A DNA stretch of 64,000 bases, taken from contig NZ_AGAF01000124.1 in NCBI RefSeq assembly GCF_000224515.1, positions 1 through 64,000 on the forward strand, in the 5' to 3' direction. Source of the DNA: Desulfosporosinus sp. OT. GTDB taxonomy: Bacteria; Bacillota; Desulfitobacteriia; Desulfitobacteriales; Desulfitobacteriaceae. Of the stretch, positions 43,855 through 52,407 are shown piece after piece. The notes below the pieces were generated by a model. It saw nothing but the letters and a program-made list of their open reading frames with translations, ran no database searches and was not told where the DNA came from. Each line of letters starts with the position of its first letter. The first letter of the stretch is position 1. The position numbers and the translations under genes are program-made.

Positions 43855-44037
43855 GCCCTTTTCCTCCACGACTTTATTCGAGCAAAAAATATTATATCAT
43901 ACAAACACTACCCCTACGCGACATCCAGCATAGAAAATGACTATCGCTGGGACACATCCTATTTTGTCCGGTTTGAGTTTATCTATGACCTAAATCATCT
44001 GACCTTTTGATTTTTGTCATCATGATGACTGGCAGAT

Positions 44038-44080
44038 AACATCCCGTTGAAAGCAGTTCAACGAGATGTTATGTTTTTAT
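44038..44080 (+). terminator. Hairpin ahead of the sigma gene
   Basis: AACATCCCGTTGAA (44038-44051) pairs with TTCAACGAGATGTT (44057-44070) with one mismatch, followed by ATGTTTTTATTT. It may insulate the sigma-factor gene from upstream transcription. Confidence 0.55.
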
Positions 44081-44145
44081 TTCGTAGTTGACGTATAATC
44101 CAACTAAGGTTACGTCTAAAGAGTAGTAAAGGCGGTGAACGGTAT

Positions 44146-44736
44146 TTGCATGATGACGAAATAATTAGAAGCATCCTCCAAGGAAACGGCGAACGATATG
44201 ACGATATCGTAGAGCGCTATCAGACTGGATTATACCGGACCGCCTATTACTACACCCAGAATATCGAAGATGCCCGGGATCTCACTCAAGAAATCCTCAT
44301 CAAAGCCTATAACTACCTTGCCGGATTCAATCAGGTTTCCTCTTTTTCTACTTGGCTTTATCGGATTGCCGTAAACCATTGTATCGATTGGTGCCGAAAG
44401 AAAAAGCCACTTTATGTTGAGGCTGCTTATTTGGATAACCTAAGCGATCAGGAGCGAAGCCCAGAAGATCAGCTTCTACAGCAAGAATTAACTTCAGAAG
44501 TGCAAGCGGCGGTTGCCTGTCTGCCTGAAATCTACAGCACCGTGCTTATCTTATATTATTTTGAGGACTTCAGCCCCCAACAGATCGCCGAGATCGTGGA
44601 CGCACCCAAAAGGACGGTAGAGACTCGGTTGTTCCGGGCCCGTAAAATGCTTAGAGATAAACTCCATTCAGGATCGTCAGGAGGTGAAGGCTATGACTTG
44701 TTACCGAAGCCAAAACAGCTGGCACAGCTACGTTAA
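44146..44736 (+). CDS. ECF RNA polymerase sigma factor (SigW-like)
   Basis: 196 residues from TTG 44146 behind AAGGCGGTGAACGG. Region 2: IVERYQTGLYRTAYYYTQNI and EDARDLTQEILIKAYNYL; WLYRIAVNHCIDWCRKKK; region 4: LPEIYSTVLILYYFEDFSPQ and VDAPKRTVETRLFRARKML. It directs polymerase to a small stress regulon. The downstream gene encodes a zinc-binding anti-sigma factor, whose start lies inside this gene, so the pair is translationally coupled. Confidence 0.93.
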   Translation: MHDDEIIRSILQGNGERYDDIVERYQTGLYRTAYYYTQNIEDARDLTQEILIKAYNYLAGFNQVSSFSTWLYRIAVNHCIDWCRKKKPLYVEAAYLDNLSDQERSPEDQLLQQELTSEVQAAVACLPEIYSTVLILYYFEDFSPQQIAEIVDAPKRTVETRLFRARKMLRDKLHSGSSGGEGYDLLPKPKQLAQLR

Positions 44737-45166
44737 GAATAGTCTAGATGAAGCAGAACTGCACGAAATGACTGCCCATCTCTTGCTCTGCTCTGAGTGC
44801 CGAAGCCTTGTTTCAGCCATCCGAGAAACAGCTGGTACCTTCGCCAACGATCGAGTGATCCTCACACCCCCTTTAGAAATCAAACTTAATGTAATGATGG
44901 CTATCGATAAACATAAGTACAAGAAAAGCACTAGCTCCTCTCACCTCTTTGAGTTAAAGAACTGGGGACTAAGCATGCTCGCAGCAGGACTTCTTCTTTT
45001 TGCCCTCAATTTAACTTCATTAGTTTCTCCTTTAGCGAGCAATCATGTCACCGATTTAAATACCGTTCTGGGCAAGCAAATGGCCCTCCCCTTCCACAAA
45101 ATGAGCCAGGTGACTCAAGCTGTCCTTAGAGAGATCGACTCGTTTACGACATATCAACCAAAATAG
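44693..45166 (+). CDS. Zinc-binding anti-sigma factor with one membrane helix
   Basis: I chose ATG 44693 because AGGAGGTGAAGGCT precedes it. About 157 residues. The N-terminal zinc anti-sigma motif is HLLLCSECRSLV (HxxxCxxC), after a helix with SLDEAELHEMTA. One membrane helix (LSMLAAGLLLFALNLTSLVS) anchors it, leaving a small extracellular tail. It would hold the ECF sigma factor inactive until a signal triggers release or cleavage. Confidence 0.88.
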   Translation: MTCYRSQNSWHSYVKNSLDEAELHEMTAHLLLCSECRSLVSAIRETAGTFANDRVILTPPLEIKLNVMMAIDKHKYKKSTSSSHLFELKNWGLSMLAAGLLLFALNLTSLVSPLASNHVTDLNTVLGKQMALPFHKMSQVTQAVLREIDSFTTYQPK

Positions 45167-45192
45167 AAAATGATTATAAGGAGGATTACCTG

Positions 45193-45864
45193 ATGAATTG
45201 TAACTATCATTCGACCCAGGAAGCAAAAGCTATTTGCGAGAAGTGCAAACAGCCTATTTGTCCCGAATGCACGATTAATGTCGACGATAAAACGATCTGC
45301 CGCCCTTGCATTCAAAAGACTCTAACTGCCAACCCCGTTATGATCCCTAAGAAAACCTTCCTCGAGAAATTCCTGTTCTTTTGTTACAGTCTGATTCCTG
45401 GAGCAGCCCACATGCATATGGGGCTTTTCCGCCGAGGTCTCCAGTTTATGCTCGTCACCTTCGGTGGCGCATCCCTTATCAGTTTTATGGGGTTAGATTT
45501 TTTGATTCCATTAGTATTGATACCTACCTGGTTTTTTAGCTTTTTTGAGAGCTACCACTTGAAAAATCAACTGGACAAAGGGCAACGCATAAGTGACCAG
45601 GATCTCTTTGCTCATCAATTACTTGATTATACTCCACTCCTTAAGAACCGCCGCCTAATTGGGTCCGTCATTACAGTAATCGGCTTGATTAGCCTTATCC
45701 ATGAATTAGACAGAAGTTCTTTTATTAATCGCCTGTTCGGAAATTATTATTACTTGCTTAGAGGCAGTTTAGTTCCACTCTGCCTAATAATGGGTGGTAT
45801 ATACTTGATTATTAAGGCGAAAATACCCAAGGAAACAATCTCGAATAGCTCTGAGCAAGAGTGA
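45193..45864 (+). CDS. B-box zinc finger membrane protein
   Basis: 223 residues, ATG 45193 behind AAGGAGGATTACCTG. Residues 1-45 are a B-box-like zinc finger (NCNYHSTQEAKAICEKCKQP, ICPECTINVDDKTICRPC). Several hydrophobic helices follow (LFFCYSLIPGAAHMHMGLFR, LMLVTFGGASLISFMGLDFL, LIGSVITVIGLISLIHELDR, LVPLCLIMGGIYLIIKAKIP). It is third in the sigma/anti-sigma operon and is likely part of the same membrane-stress output or sensing circuit. Function unknown. Confidence 0.8.
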   Translation: MNCNYHSTQEAKAICEKCKQPICPECTINVDDKTICRPCIQKTLTANPVMIPKKTFLEKFLFFCYSLIPGAAHMHMGLFRRGLQFMLVTFGGASLISFMGLDFLIPLVLIPTWFFSFFESYHLKNQLDKGQRISDQDLFAHQLLDYTPLLKNRRLIGSVITVIGLISLIHELDRSSFINRLFGNYYYLLRGSLVPLCLIMGGIYLIIKAKIPKETISNSSEQE

Positions 45865-45883
45865 CTGCCCACCCAAGGAACGA

Positions 45884-45930
45884 AAACAAACCCACTGGAT
45901 TATACATTTATATCCAGTGGGTTTGTTTAA
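45884..45930. terminator. Bidirectional terminator
   Basis: AAACAAACCCACTGGAT (45884-45900) pairs perfectly with ATCCAGTGGGTTTGTTT (45912-45928). It ends the sigma operon on the plus strand and can serve the small convergent gene at 45977. Confidence 0.9.
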
Positions 45931-45976
45931 GGTTTAAGCCTCATTCAAATTTTTATTACCATTGATCATGCTTTCT

Positions 45977-46153
45977 TTACTTAAATACCCCAAAGGATAC
46001 GATAAAGATCGCTAGTAATATCAAACCTAACCCTAAACTGAAGGAGATAAGCTTTTTCTCAATAGGTAGCAAGTCATACCATTCATCAGCTTCGAGCTCA
46101 GGCTGGGCATTTACTATAAACGGTCCAGCTTTACCGAGTTGCTCTTTTGCCAT
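45977..46153 (-). CDS. Small single-helix membrane protein
   Basis: 58 residues; ATG 46151-46153 with GGAGG eight bases upstream. An acidic N-terminal part (PELEADEWYDLLPIEKKLIS) precedes one membrane helix (FSLGLGLILLAIFIVSFGVF). It lies 35 bases downstream of the YeiH-like transporter on the same strand and is probably cotranscribed as an accessory subunit. Family not recognised. Confidence 0.7.
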   Translation of the reverse strand: MAKEQLGKAGPFIVNAQPELEADEWYDLLPIEKKLISFSLGLGLILLAIFIVSFGVFK

Positions 46154-46188
46154 ATTCAAAACCTCCTTACCAAGTTTCTCCTACTGAG

Positions 46189-47670
46189 CTAGCCGCCAAC
46201 TATCGGTGGTGTAATGCCATGGTAGAAAAGCCAGGAAACAAAGAGACCAATCCAGAGAATAAAACCAAATAGACAGACAACATATACTCCCACAATACGA
46301 CTCATGCCAGCTGCCCAAAGCTTGCGAACGTTCGTTACTAAACCAATAGAGAAGAAACATAACGCAAAGAAGAATGTCCGTAAAGCGTTTGCCTGGTCAG
46401 ATCCTACGGTCGCGGTTTTTACAATACTAGGATTCTTTAAGCCCATTATCAGCAGAATCAGAAAAGTTAAAGCAAAACCTATGACAAATTTAGGAAAACG
46501 TTCCCAGATCTCACCCGCTGAAACCTTACTTCCTGCTTTTGAGGTTTTTGATTTATCAATTCTAAAAACAGACCAGATGACCGCCAAAATGAATGCCCAT
46601 ATACCAATAAATACATCGATAAAGACTTTAGTAGTAGTGGCTGCCATCAGAATCCAGCCTTCTTGCCAATTGATACCTAGTTCTTTTAAGGCCTTAGCTC
46701 GGATCAACGAATCAGTGATCGCCCCACTAGCAACAGCCCCACCATCGCTCTTCACGGCTAAGCCCATCCAAGCTCCAGCCACCATTGGTTCGCGAAATAG
46801 CCAGCACTGAGCAAGCCAAGGTAAAAAGAGCAATTCAACAGCTACAAAGACAATAATGACTGCAGACAAAACAACGGGAATCATTTGACGGGCACGAATT
46901 GCTCCGCCAGTAGCTATCGCTGCCGCAACCCCACAGATAGAGATACCTGACGCCAAAGGGGCAGCCCATTCCGGTGTGAATTTAAAGTATCTGCGCGCAA
47001 TAAAGTAGACTATCGGCCAATAAATTAAGTACGCCTCAACCACAGCGCAAAGTCCCCGGATAATCACTGTGCTTGCCAAACCCAGAGCACCAACTGTCTT
47101 AATACCAATGGCGGCTCCCAATATTACAATGCCGGTTTTAATAAACCATTCCGGCTTAGCAGCCTCTTCCAAAAACTTCGCAAAACCAAGAAAAAAGTTT
47201 CCTATGATTAGACCGATGATCATAGCAAAAACAAAGCCCATCTCTCCCAGGCTCAACGACCAGGGTATTTTAAGGCTAGCTTGTTTATCGGGGGTAGCAG
47301 CAATGAAAGCATTATTACCCAAGACTAGGCAGCCAAAGGTAATCCAGTAAATAATACTAAAGCCGACGAGGTATTTGAATGGCTTTGCTCCCATAGCTAC
47401 CGCGCCGATAGTCGTAATCACTAGCAAGAATAGATACGTTAACAAGGCTGCATTAATGCCCGACATACTTTGAAAGCTTTTGGACACTGGAGCCAGAGCT
47501 TTGGATGAATCGATCCAAACATTGAATTTGACCACCCAACCAAGCAGGTCTATCCCAATAACGGGACCCAGGCTTAGTAAAAAGACGAATAACCCAAGCC
47601 AGACCGCCCACCAGTCTTCACTTTTGAGCATTGACTTTTTCTGAAAAAGCTCATCATCTTCTGAGATCAT
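46189..47670 (-). CDS. YeiH/PF03601-family membrane transporter, extended form
   Basis: About 493 residues; ATG 47668-47670 behind GGAAGGTGAAAAC. Around 12 hydrophobic segments. KTGIVILGAAIGIKTVGALG, SGISICGVAAAIATGGAIRA and VAGAWMGLAVKSDGGAVASG match the YeiH putative sulfate or sulfur-compound exporter pattern, although typical YeiH proteins are near 340 residues and have GxSICGxSAIAA and HDTAQV in these places. The extra N-terminal helices make this a longer subgroup. Substrate not known; a sulfur oxyanion or organic sulfonate fits a sulfate reducer, but that is inference. Confidence 0.75.
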   Translation of the reverse strand: MISEDDELFQKKSMLKSEDWWAVWLGLFVFLLSLGPVIGIDLLGWVVKFNVWIDSSKALAPVSKSFQSMSGINAALLTYLFLLVITTIGAVAMGAKPFKYLVGFSIIYWITFGCLVLGNNAFIAATPDKQASLKIPWSLSLGEMGFVFAMIIGLIIGNFFLGFAKFLEEAAKPEWFIKTGIVILGAAIGIKTVGALGLASTVIIRGLCAVVEAYLIYWPIVYFIARRYFKFTPEWAAPLASGISICGVAAAIATGGAIRARQMIPVVLSAVIIVFVAVELLFLPWLAQCWLFREPMVAGAWMGLAVKSDGGAVASGAITDSLIRAKALKELGINWQEGWILMAATTTKVFIDVFIGIWAFILAVIWSVFRIDKSKTSKAGSKVSAGEIWERFPKFVIGFALTFLILLIMGLKNPSIVKTATVGSDQANALRTFFFALCFFSIGLVTNVRKLWAAGMSRIVGVYVVCLFGFILWIGLFVSWLFYHGITPPIVGG

Positions 47671-48080
47671 GTTTTCACCTTCCTGCAATTAATTTTCAGA
47701 CACGTTAAACTTAGGCAATTTTCACACCACCTCCTTACCATTTTCTATTCTTTATTTGCTAGAAATATCACAAGAATATTCAGGTATCATTATTACAAGG
47801 ATTCATGAGATATTGGGAAGCCTTCTTTTTTCATTTATTTGAGTTTTATACTTATACAATTTACACGCCAAATTATCCTTTGATATAACGTGGACCCATT
47901 ACTGTATGTTGTATTCTGATAAAAGTATAATGCTCGTACAATGTCGAAGTCCTAAGAAAAGTGCTGAGATAATATGGAATTTAGTGTTAGAATTTATCGT
48001 ATTATTATGAGGCGCCTATAATAAGGATACCGCCTAAATGGTTGGGCCATTTCCTTGTTCAGTTAAGTTACCTAAACAAC
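47671..48080. other. Intergenic, promoter of the transporter; no gene seen
   Basis: About 410 bases. AT-rich, no open frame with a ribosome binding site. A leader for the transporter gene probably lies at the left. No riboswitch recognised. Confidence 0.4.
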
Positions 48081-48119
48081 AAAGAACCTTTTCCTATCAA
48101 TTTCAGGAAAAGGTTCTTT
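48081..48119. terminator. Terminator of the aminotransferase gene
   Basis: AAAGAACCTTTTCCT (48081-48095) pairs with AGGAAAAGGTTCTTT (48105-48119), a perfect 15-bp stem; the T-run is usable in both directions. Confidence 0.85.
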
Positions 48120-48155
48120 GTACACTATAACTTTATTTTATTAATAAGAATGTCA

Positions 48156-49337
48156 TTAAACTTCTTCTATTAAAGCTTTAAAGGCCGGCAATGCTTTCTC
48201 AATCGTTTTATAAGCAACACAATAAGCAATTCGAACGTAACCAGGACAACCAAAGGCCGTGCCCGTGACAATGAGAATATTTTTCTTCTTGGCCAGGTTG
48301 CAGAATTCAACATCATTCTCAATCGGAGTTTTCACAAACAAATAAAAAGCGCCTTCGGGTTTAATACATTCGTAGCCATAGGATGAGAGTCCATTAAAAA
48401 GAAGTTCTCGATTCTTATTATAGGTATCAATATCTACCTTGGCATTTAAGCACTTGGCAACGACGCGCTGAAATAACGACGGCGCATTGACATAACCTAA
48501 AATACGATTGGCAATATTTGCTGCTGAAATAATATTTTCATAGTCTGCAGCCTGATCCGAAATCACTAAATAGCCAATTCTTTCACCGGGTAACGACAAA
48601 GATTTGCTGAAAGAATACCCGATTATCGTATTCGCATAATATTTTGTTAGATATGGGACTTCAACATTATCATAAGCAAGTTCTCGATAGGGTTCATCCG
48701 AAACAAGATAAATATCTGTGCCAAATTCCTTTTGCTTCTCGCTCAGAATTTCAGAAAGCTTGATGATGGTTTCTTCCGAATAGACAACCCCTGTAGGATT
48801 ATTGGGAGAATTGATGATCACTGCTTTTGTTTTAGGGGTGATTTTCGCCTTGAATTCCTCCAGATTAGGCTGGAAATCAACCGTATTGGGGGAGACTATT
48901 ACCAACTCACCCTCATAGTTTTTCACATAGTTTCTGTACTCTCCGAAAAACGGTGCGAAAGTAATGACCTCATCCTGAGGGTTAAGTAACGTTTTGAAAA
49001 TAACATTTAAGCCACCTGCTGCGCCAACGGTCATAAGAATGTTTTTTTGGGTAAAAGCAGTACCGAATTTATCATTGATGGACTTGGCGATTGTAGCTCT
49101 TACTTCTTCATAACCCGAATTATTCATATACCCATGAATACTCATAGGATGTTCGGTGTTTAAAATCTCTAAGATTGCCTTATTTATTTCCTCAGGAGGT
49201 TCAACATTGGGGTTCCCAATGCTAAAATCAAATACATTTTCCGCTCCGTGAATTTCGGCCAACCTTTTTCCTTCCTCAAACATGGCTCGAATAACAGAAC
49301 TGCTTTTTACCTGCTCTTGCATTTTAATAGATATCAT
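48156..49337 (-). CDS. Class I/II pyridoxal-phosphate aminotransferase
   Basis: About 393 residues from ATG 49335-49337 (MISIKMQEQVKSSSV). Fold-type I features: FDFSIGNPNVEPPEEINKAI, ITFAPFFGEYRNYV, AVIINSPNNPTGVVYSEE, LVSDEPYRELAY and the PLP lysine in GYSFSKSLSLPGERIGYL. The C-terminal EGAFYLFVKTP and FGCPGYVRIAYCVAYKTIEKALP are as in aspartate/aromatic aminotransferases. It is monocistronic with its own terminator. Exact amino donor cannot be read from sequence. Confidence 0.92.
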   Translation of the reverse strand: MISIKMQEQVKSSSVIRAMFEEGKRLAEIHGAENVFDFSIGNPNVEPPEEINKAILEILNTEHPMSIHGYMNNSGYEEVRATIAKSINDKFGTAFTQKNILMTVGAAGGLNVIFKTLLNPQDEVITFAPFFGEYRNYVKNYEGELVIVSPNTVDFQPNLEEFKAKITPKTKAVIINSPNNPTGVVYSEETIIKLSEILSEKQKEFGTDIYLVSDEPYRELAYDNVEVPYLTKYYANTIIGYSFSKSLSLPGERIGYLVISDQAADYENIISAANIANRILGYVNAPSLFQRVVAKCLNAKVDIDTYNKNRELLFNGLSSYGYECIKPEGAFYLFVKTPIENDVEFCNLAKKKNILIVTGTAFGCPGYVRIAYCVAYKTIEKALPAFKALIEEV

Positions 49338-49522
49338 GGCACTCAACCTTTCTTCTATAACTTTATATTTGCAGCTCAGACCAATCTTCTGATGTTATAA
49401 AACCCCTATGTAATTTGCACAATGGAAATCATATACATTATACCATAACTCGCAATTCTTTTTGTAATAAGCAGAAAATGTTCACAATTGCGACTTTGCC
49501 ACAGGGTGATTTACGCAAGAAA

Positions 49523-49567
49523 AAACCGCTACACCTGCCTCGATTATTTCGAGAAGGTGGAGCGGTT
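49523..49567 (-). terminator. Terminator of the bza-like operon
   Basis: Minus strand AACCGCTCCACCTTCTCGA pairs with TCGAGGCAGGTGTAGCGGTT allowing two mismatches, and is followed by TTTTTTC. It lies just after the last gene of the cobamide operon. Confidence 0.85.
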
Positions 49568-49574
49568 ATGACAC

Positions 49575-51071
49575 TCATGCCAAAATCTTATTAATCTCTT
49601 TTTCAGTCGTTCTAACTAGAGTTTCTACCTGTTCCTCCGTAAAATGTCCCCCGGCCTCCATCGTTGTTAATGTATTCTCAAATAAAGTGACCAACACACT
49701 ATTTATTTTTGTATATCGCTCTTGGGCATTCTCGGGTTCCGCAACCTGCCCTCCCCAAATTCCTGACATAATGTCAAAAAGGAAGTTCGTAGTTTGCCTC
49801 ATGATCATGGCTAAAACCGCTACTTTAGGATCCCTAAGCGTCACGATACTTTCATAAGTTGATGCTTGGACTTCCAGACGCCCAGCGGCTTTCAGATCTC
49901 GGTGAGCCCTCGTTCCTTTTAAGACAATTAAATGATGGTAAAGTACATTAGCAGTAATAGAAAGGTCTTTTACTAGGTCATTGCGCTTCAAAAATTCAAA
50001 GTTGACCCGGATATCTTCTAAGAATGAATCAGGCTCAAACATGATAAACCCAACACTCGGCTCGATCCCATATTTGCGGAGGATACGGATAGCCTTCTCG
50101 TTCTGGGCAACCGTCGTCAGTTTATTAATCCTCTGCAGCGAACGGTCACTGCCACTCTCAAGTCCAATAAGAATATTGTTCAGACCAGCTTCCACCAACG
50201 CCTTAACAGTATCATCATGGATATCATTTACCCGAGCCTCAATGCCAAACTTAACGTTTCTGGATTTAATCAAGGCCGCCAAATGCAATGCCCGTCGCTG
50301 GCCCCTTTCACCGGGACCAAAAAAATTAGGATCAGTAAAATAAAACGACTTGATTTGATGTCTAGCAATTAATTCATCAATTTCCGCTATGATATTTTCG
50401 GGAGTTCGTCCACGCCACTGCGAACCCTGTCCATAAAAAGGGTTGATATAGCAAAAAGTACACCCACCATAACATCCCCTACTTCCCTGCAGGTTTATTT
50501 CTGGCAAACGGAACAGGGCTTTCGTTCGCACGGGAAAAGGAAGGGCGTCTAGATCACCTATTAGTTCGCGTCGCATGGCAACAATTGTACCTGAATCATC
50601 CCGCTGGGCCAGACCAAGCATGTTTTCTAGGCAATCTTCGCAACTAACAGCTTTGACTAGCTGGGCAAAGGTTAGTTCCGGTTCACCTAGGACCACAGAA
50701 TCAATGTCCGGGCACTGTAACAACACGTCTTCAAAGTCTGTGGTTGGATAATACCCGTAAGCCGTAATATAAGAAGCAAGCCGCTCAGCTTTAACCTTAT
50801 GGAGAAAATCATATAAAACCATGTCCGTCTGCCAATGGTAAACCATATGAACTCCTATTATTTCCGGCTCAAATACCTTTACTCTGCGTTCAATTTCCTG
50901 GTAATCGAGTCCCTCCAAGAATCCTTCAATAACTTCTACCTCATGCCCCTCACTGATAAGCATTCCTGCAGTATAACCAGAAAGGAGGCAGGAGGCCAGA
51001 GGAGTATTGGCAATGTCGTTACACCGTTCCGAACGGATGGTCCGCGGGTGCTCTAATAACAGTATCTTCAT
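49575..51071 (-). CDS. bzaE: B12-binding radical SAM methyltransferase, BzaE-like
   Basis: I chose ATG 51069-51071 (MKILLLEHPRTIRSERCNDI) just 5 bases after the preceding gene; about 498 residues. The N-terminal third is a cobalamin-binding fold (LLSGYTAGMLISEGHEVEVI). The radical SAM cluster is in SRGCYGGCTFCYINPFYGQG (CxxxCxxC), followed by a TIM barrel (KSFYFTDPNFFGPG, NILIGLESGSDRSLQRINKL). By order after a BzaD-like gene it should perform the last methyl transfer, giving 5,6-dimethylbenzimidazole. Family is secure, the exact step is inferred from synteny with known bza operons. Confidence 0.8.
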   Translation of the reverse strand: MKILLLEHPRTIRSERCNDIANTPLASCLLSGYTAGMLISEGHEVEVIEGFLEGLDYQEIERRVKVFEPEIIGVHMVYHWQTDMVLYDFLHKVKAERLASYITAYGYYPTTDFEDVLLQCPDIDSVVLGEPELTFAQLVKAVSCEDCLENMLGLAQRDDSGTIVAMRRELIGDLDALPFPVRTKALFRLPEINLQGSRGCYGGCTFCYINPFYGQGSQWRGRTPENIIAEIDELIARHQIKSFYFTDPNFFGPGERGQRRALHLAALIKSRNVKFGIEARVNDIHDDTVKALVEAGLNNILIGLESGSDRSLQRINKLTTVAQNEKAIRILRKYGIEPSVGFIMFEPDSFLEDIRVNFEFLKRNDLVKDLSITANVLYHHLIVLKGTRAHRDLKAAGRLEVQASTYESIVTLRDPKVAVLAMIMRQTTNFLFDIMSGIWGGQVAEPENAQERYTKINSVLVTLFENTLTTMEAGGHFTEEQVETLVRTTEKEINKILA

Positions 51072-51075
51072 CTCG

Positions 51076-52407
51076 CTACTCAACTCCCTGCCACATAAAC
51101 ACGTTTCTGCACTGCTGAATTGTTTCCAGTTTGTATCGGAAAGCACTAAACGGTTTCGGGTTATAATAGGTCGGATAGAGCAGATCCGTCTCTGAGTCGA
51201 TTACCCCTTGCGCCCTAGCTATTTTTTCGATCTTCGTTCCTGGTAAAATTCGAATATTATTCAAGATAATCGTTCCCAGATTCTTTTTCTTGCTGTGCAT
51301 TTCATAAAGCCGTTCAACAAACTGAATACTTTTTTCACAGGTCTTTTCCGTCTCTCCAGGTACATTAACCATAAAATGATAAACACTAACCACGTCGGTT
51401 TGAGCGACGAGACTTGCTGCTTTTAAAATTTGCGCCTCGCTCAGGTTTTTGCCCAAGACGTCCAGTGATTCCTGACATAGACCGTCGGGGGAGAAGGAAA
51501 AACATTCACACCCAGCCCGTTCGTATAAAGCAACATTCTTGTCATTGAGCTGATCTTCCCGCAGGAATCCGTCCCACCGAACTTTAAGTTTTCTGCGCAG
51601 TAGCTCCTCACAGATTGCCTCGAGATGACCGTGAGGAACGTTGAGTACAGGGTCGGTAAAGTGAAAACTCTGAATCCCATAGTCCTTATGCAAGAGTTCC
51701 ATTTCGTCCACGACAGCCGTGGTTGGTCGGCACCGCAATCGCTTCCCCTGAAGTTGAGGATAGACACAATAGGCGCAGTTCAGCGCACATCCCCGTTTGG
51801 CCTCAATCCCAATCGTTGGAACATAGTTGTTAATCCCCTGATAAAGCGCAGGGTCCAGTAAAAGCCTATTTGCTGGAACATAGTTGGCCATATCAAAATT
51901 CGTGGCGGGCGGTGAAACATGCACTCTCGACCCCTCTCGCCGGCAAAGCCCGGGCATTGGGGGGGGATCATTGATAGAACTAAGAAGAGCTGGGAAGGAT
52001 ACTTCTGCTTCTCCGACAATGCCATAATCCAGTTCCGGTAGTTCGAGCATCAGCCGTTCTGGAAAAAGGGAAAAACCTGTACCACCAACAATTAGCTTAG
52101 CTTGAGGCAAAACGGTGGCAATAAAGCGAACCGTGACAATAAAGGGTGCAATAAGCGAGCTGGTTTTATTGCCTAAGGGATCAATATTGCGCAAGGATAA
52201 ACCAATGGCCTCCGGTTGGAACGTCAAAAGTTTCTCCTTCAGCACTCCGAAAGGATCTCGTTCCAAGTTCATGTCCAGGATATCTATCTCATGACCATGG
52301 CCTTGCAGGTGACCAGCAAGAAGAACAATTCCGATTGGATAGACTCGTTCCTGAGATATTTCTTCAACTGAAGGGGTTTGGATCATTAGAACACGCACGT
52401 AATTCAC
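51076..52407 (-). CDS. bzaD: B12-binding radical SAM methyltransferase, BzaD-like
   Basis: 443 residues from GTG 52405-52407, which overlaps the bzaC stop by 4 bases. N-terminal B12-binding fold (YPIGIVLLAGHLQGHGHEID), and the radical SAM motif KRGCALNCAYCVYPQLQG with CxxxCxxC. SFHFTDPVLNVPHGHLEAIC and the C-terminal YNPKPFSAFRYKLE follow. In known bza operons BzaD adds a methyl at C6 of 5-methoxybenzimidazole. It pairs with the BzaE-like protein downstream. Confidence 0.8.
   Translation of the reverse strand: MNYVRVLMIQTPSVEEISQERVYPIGIVLLAGHLQGHGHEIDILDMNLERDPFGVLKEKLLTFQPEAIGLSLRNIDPLGNKTSSLIAPFIVTVRFIATVLPQAKLIVGGTGFSLFPERLMLELPELDYGIVGEAEVSFPALLSSINDPPPMPGLCRREGSRVHVSPPATNFDMANYVPANRLLLDPALYQGINNYVPTIGIEAKRGCALNCAYCVYPQLQGKRLRCRPTTAVVDEMELLHKDYGIQSFHFTDPVLNVPHGHLEAICEELLRRKLKVRWDGFLREDQLNDKNVALYERAGCECFSFSPDGLCQESLDVLGKNLSEAQILKAASLVAQTDVVSVYHFMVNVPGETEKTCEKSIQFVERLYEMHSKKKNLGTIILNNIRILPGTKIEKIARAQGVIDSETDLLYPTYYNPKPFSAFRYKLETIQQCRNVFMWQGVE

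Noticed and set aside
44038..44145. ECF-type autoregulatory promoter ahead of the sigma gene
   Set aside because: I looked for an AAC / CGTC pair with normal spacing and did not find one that fits.
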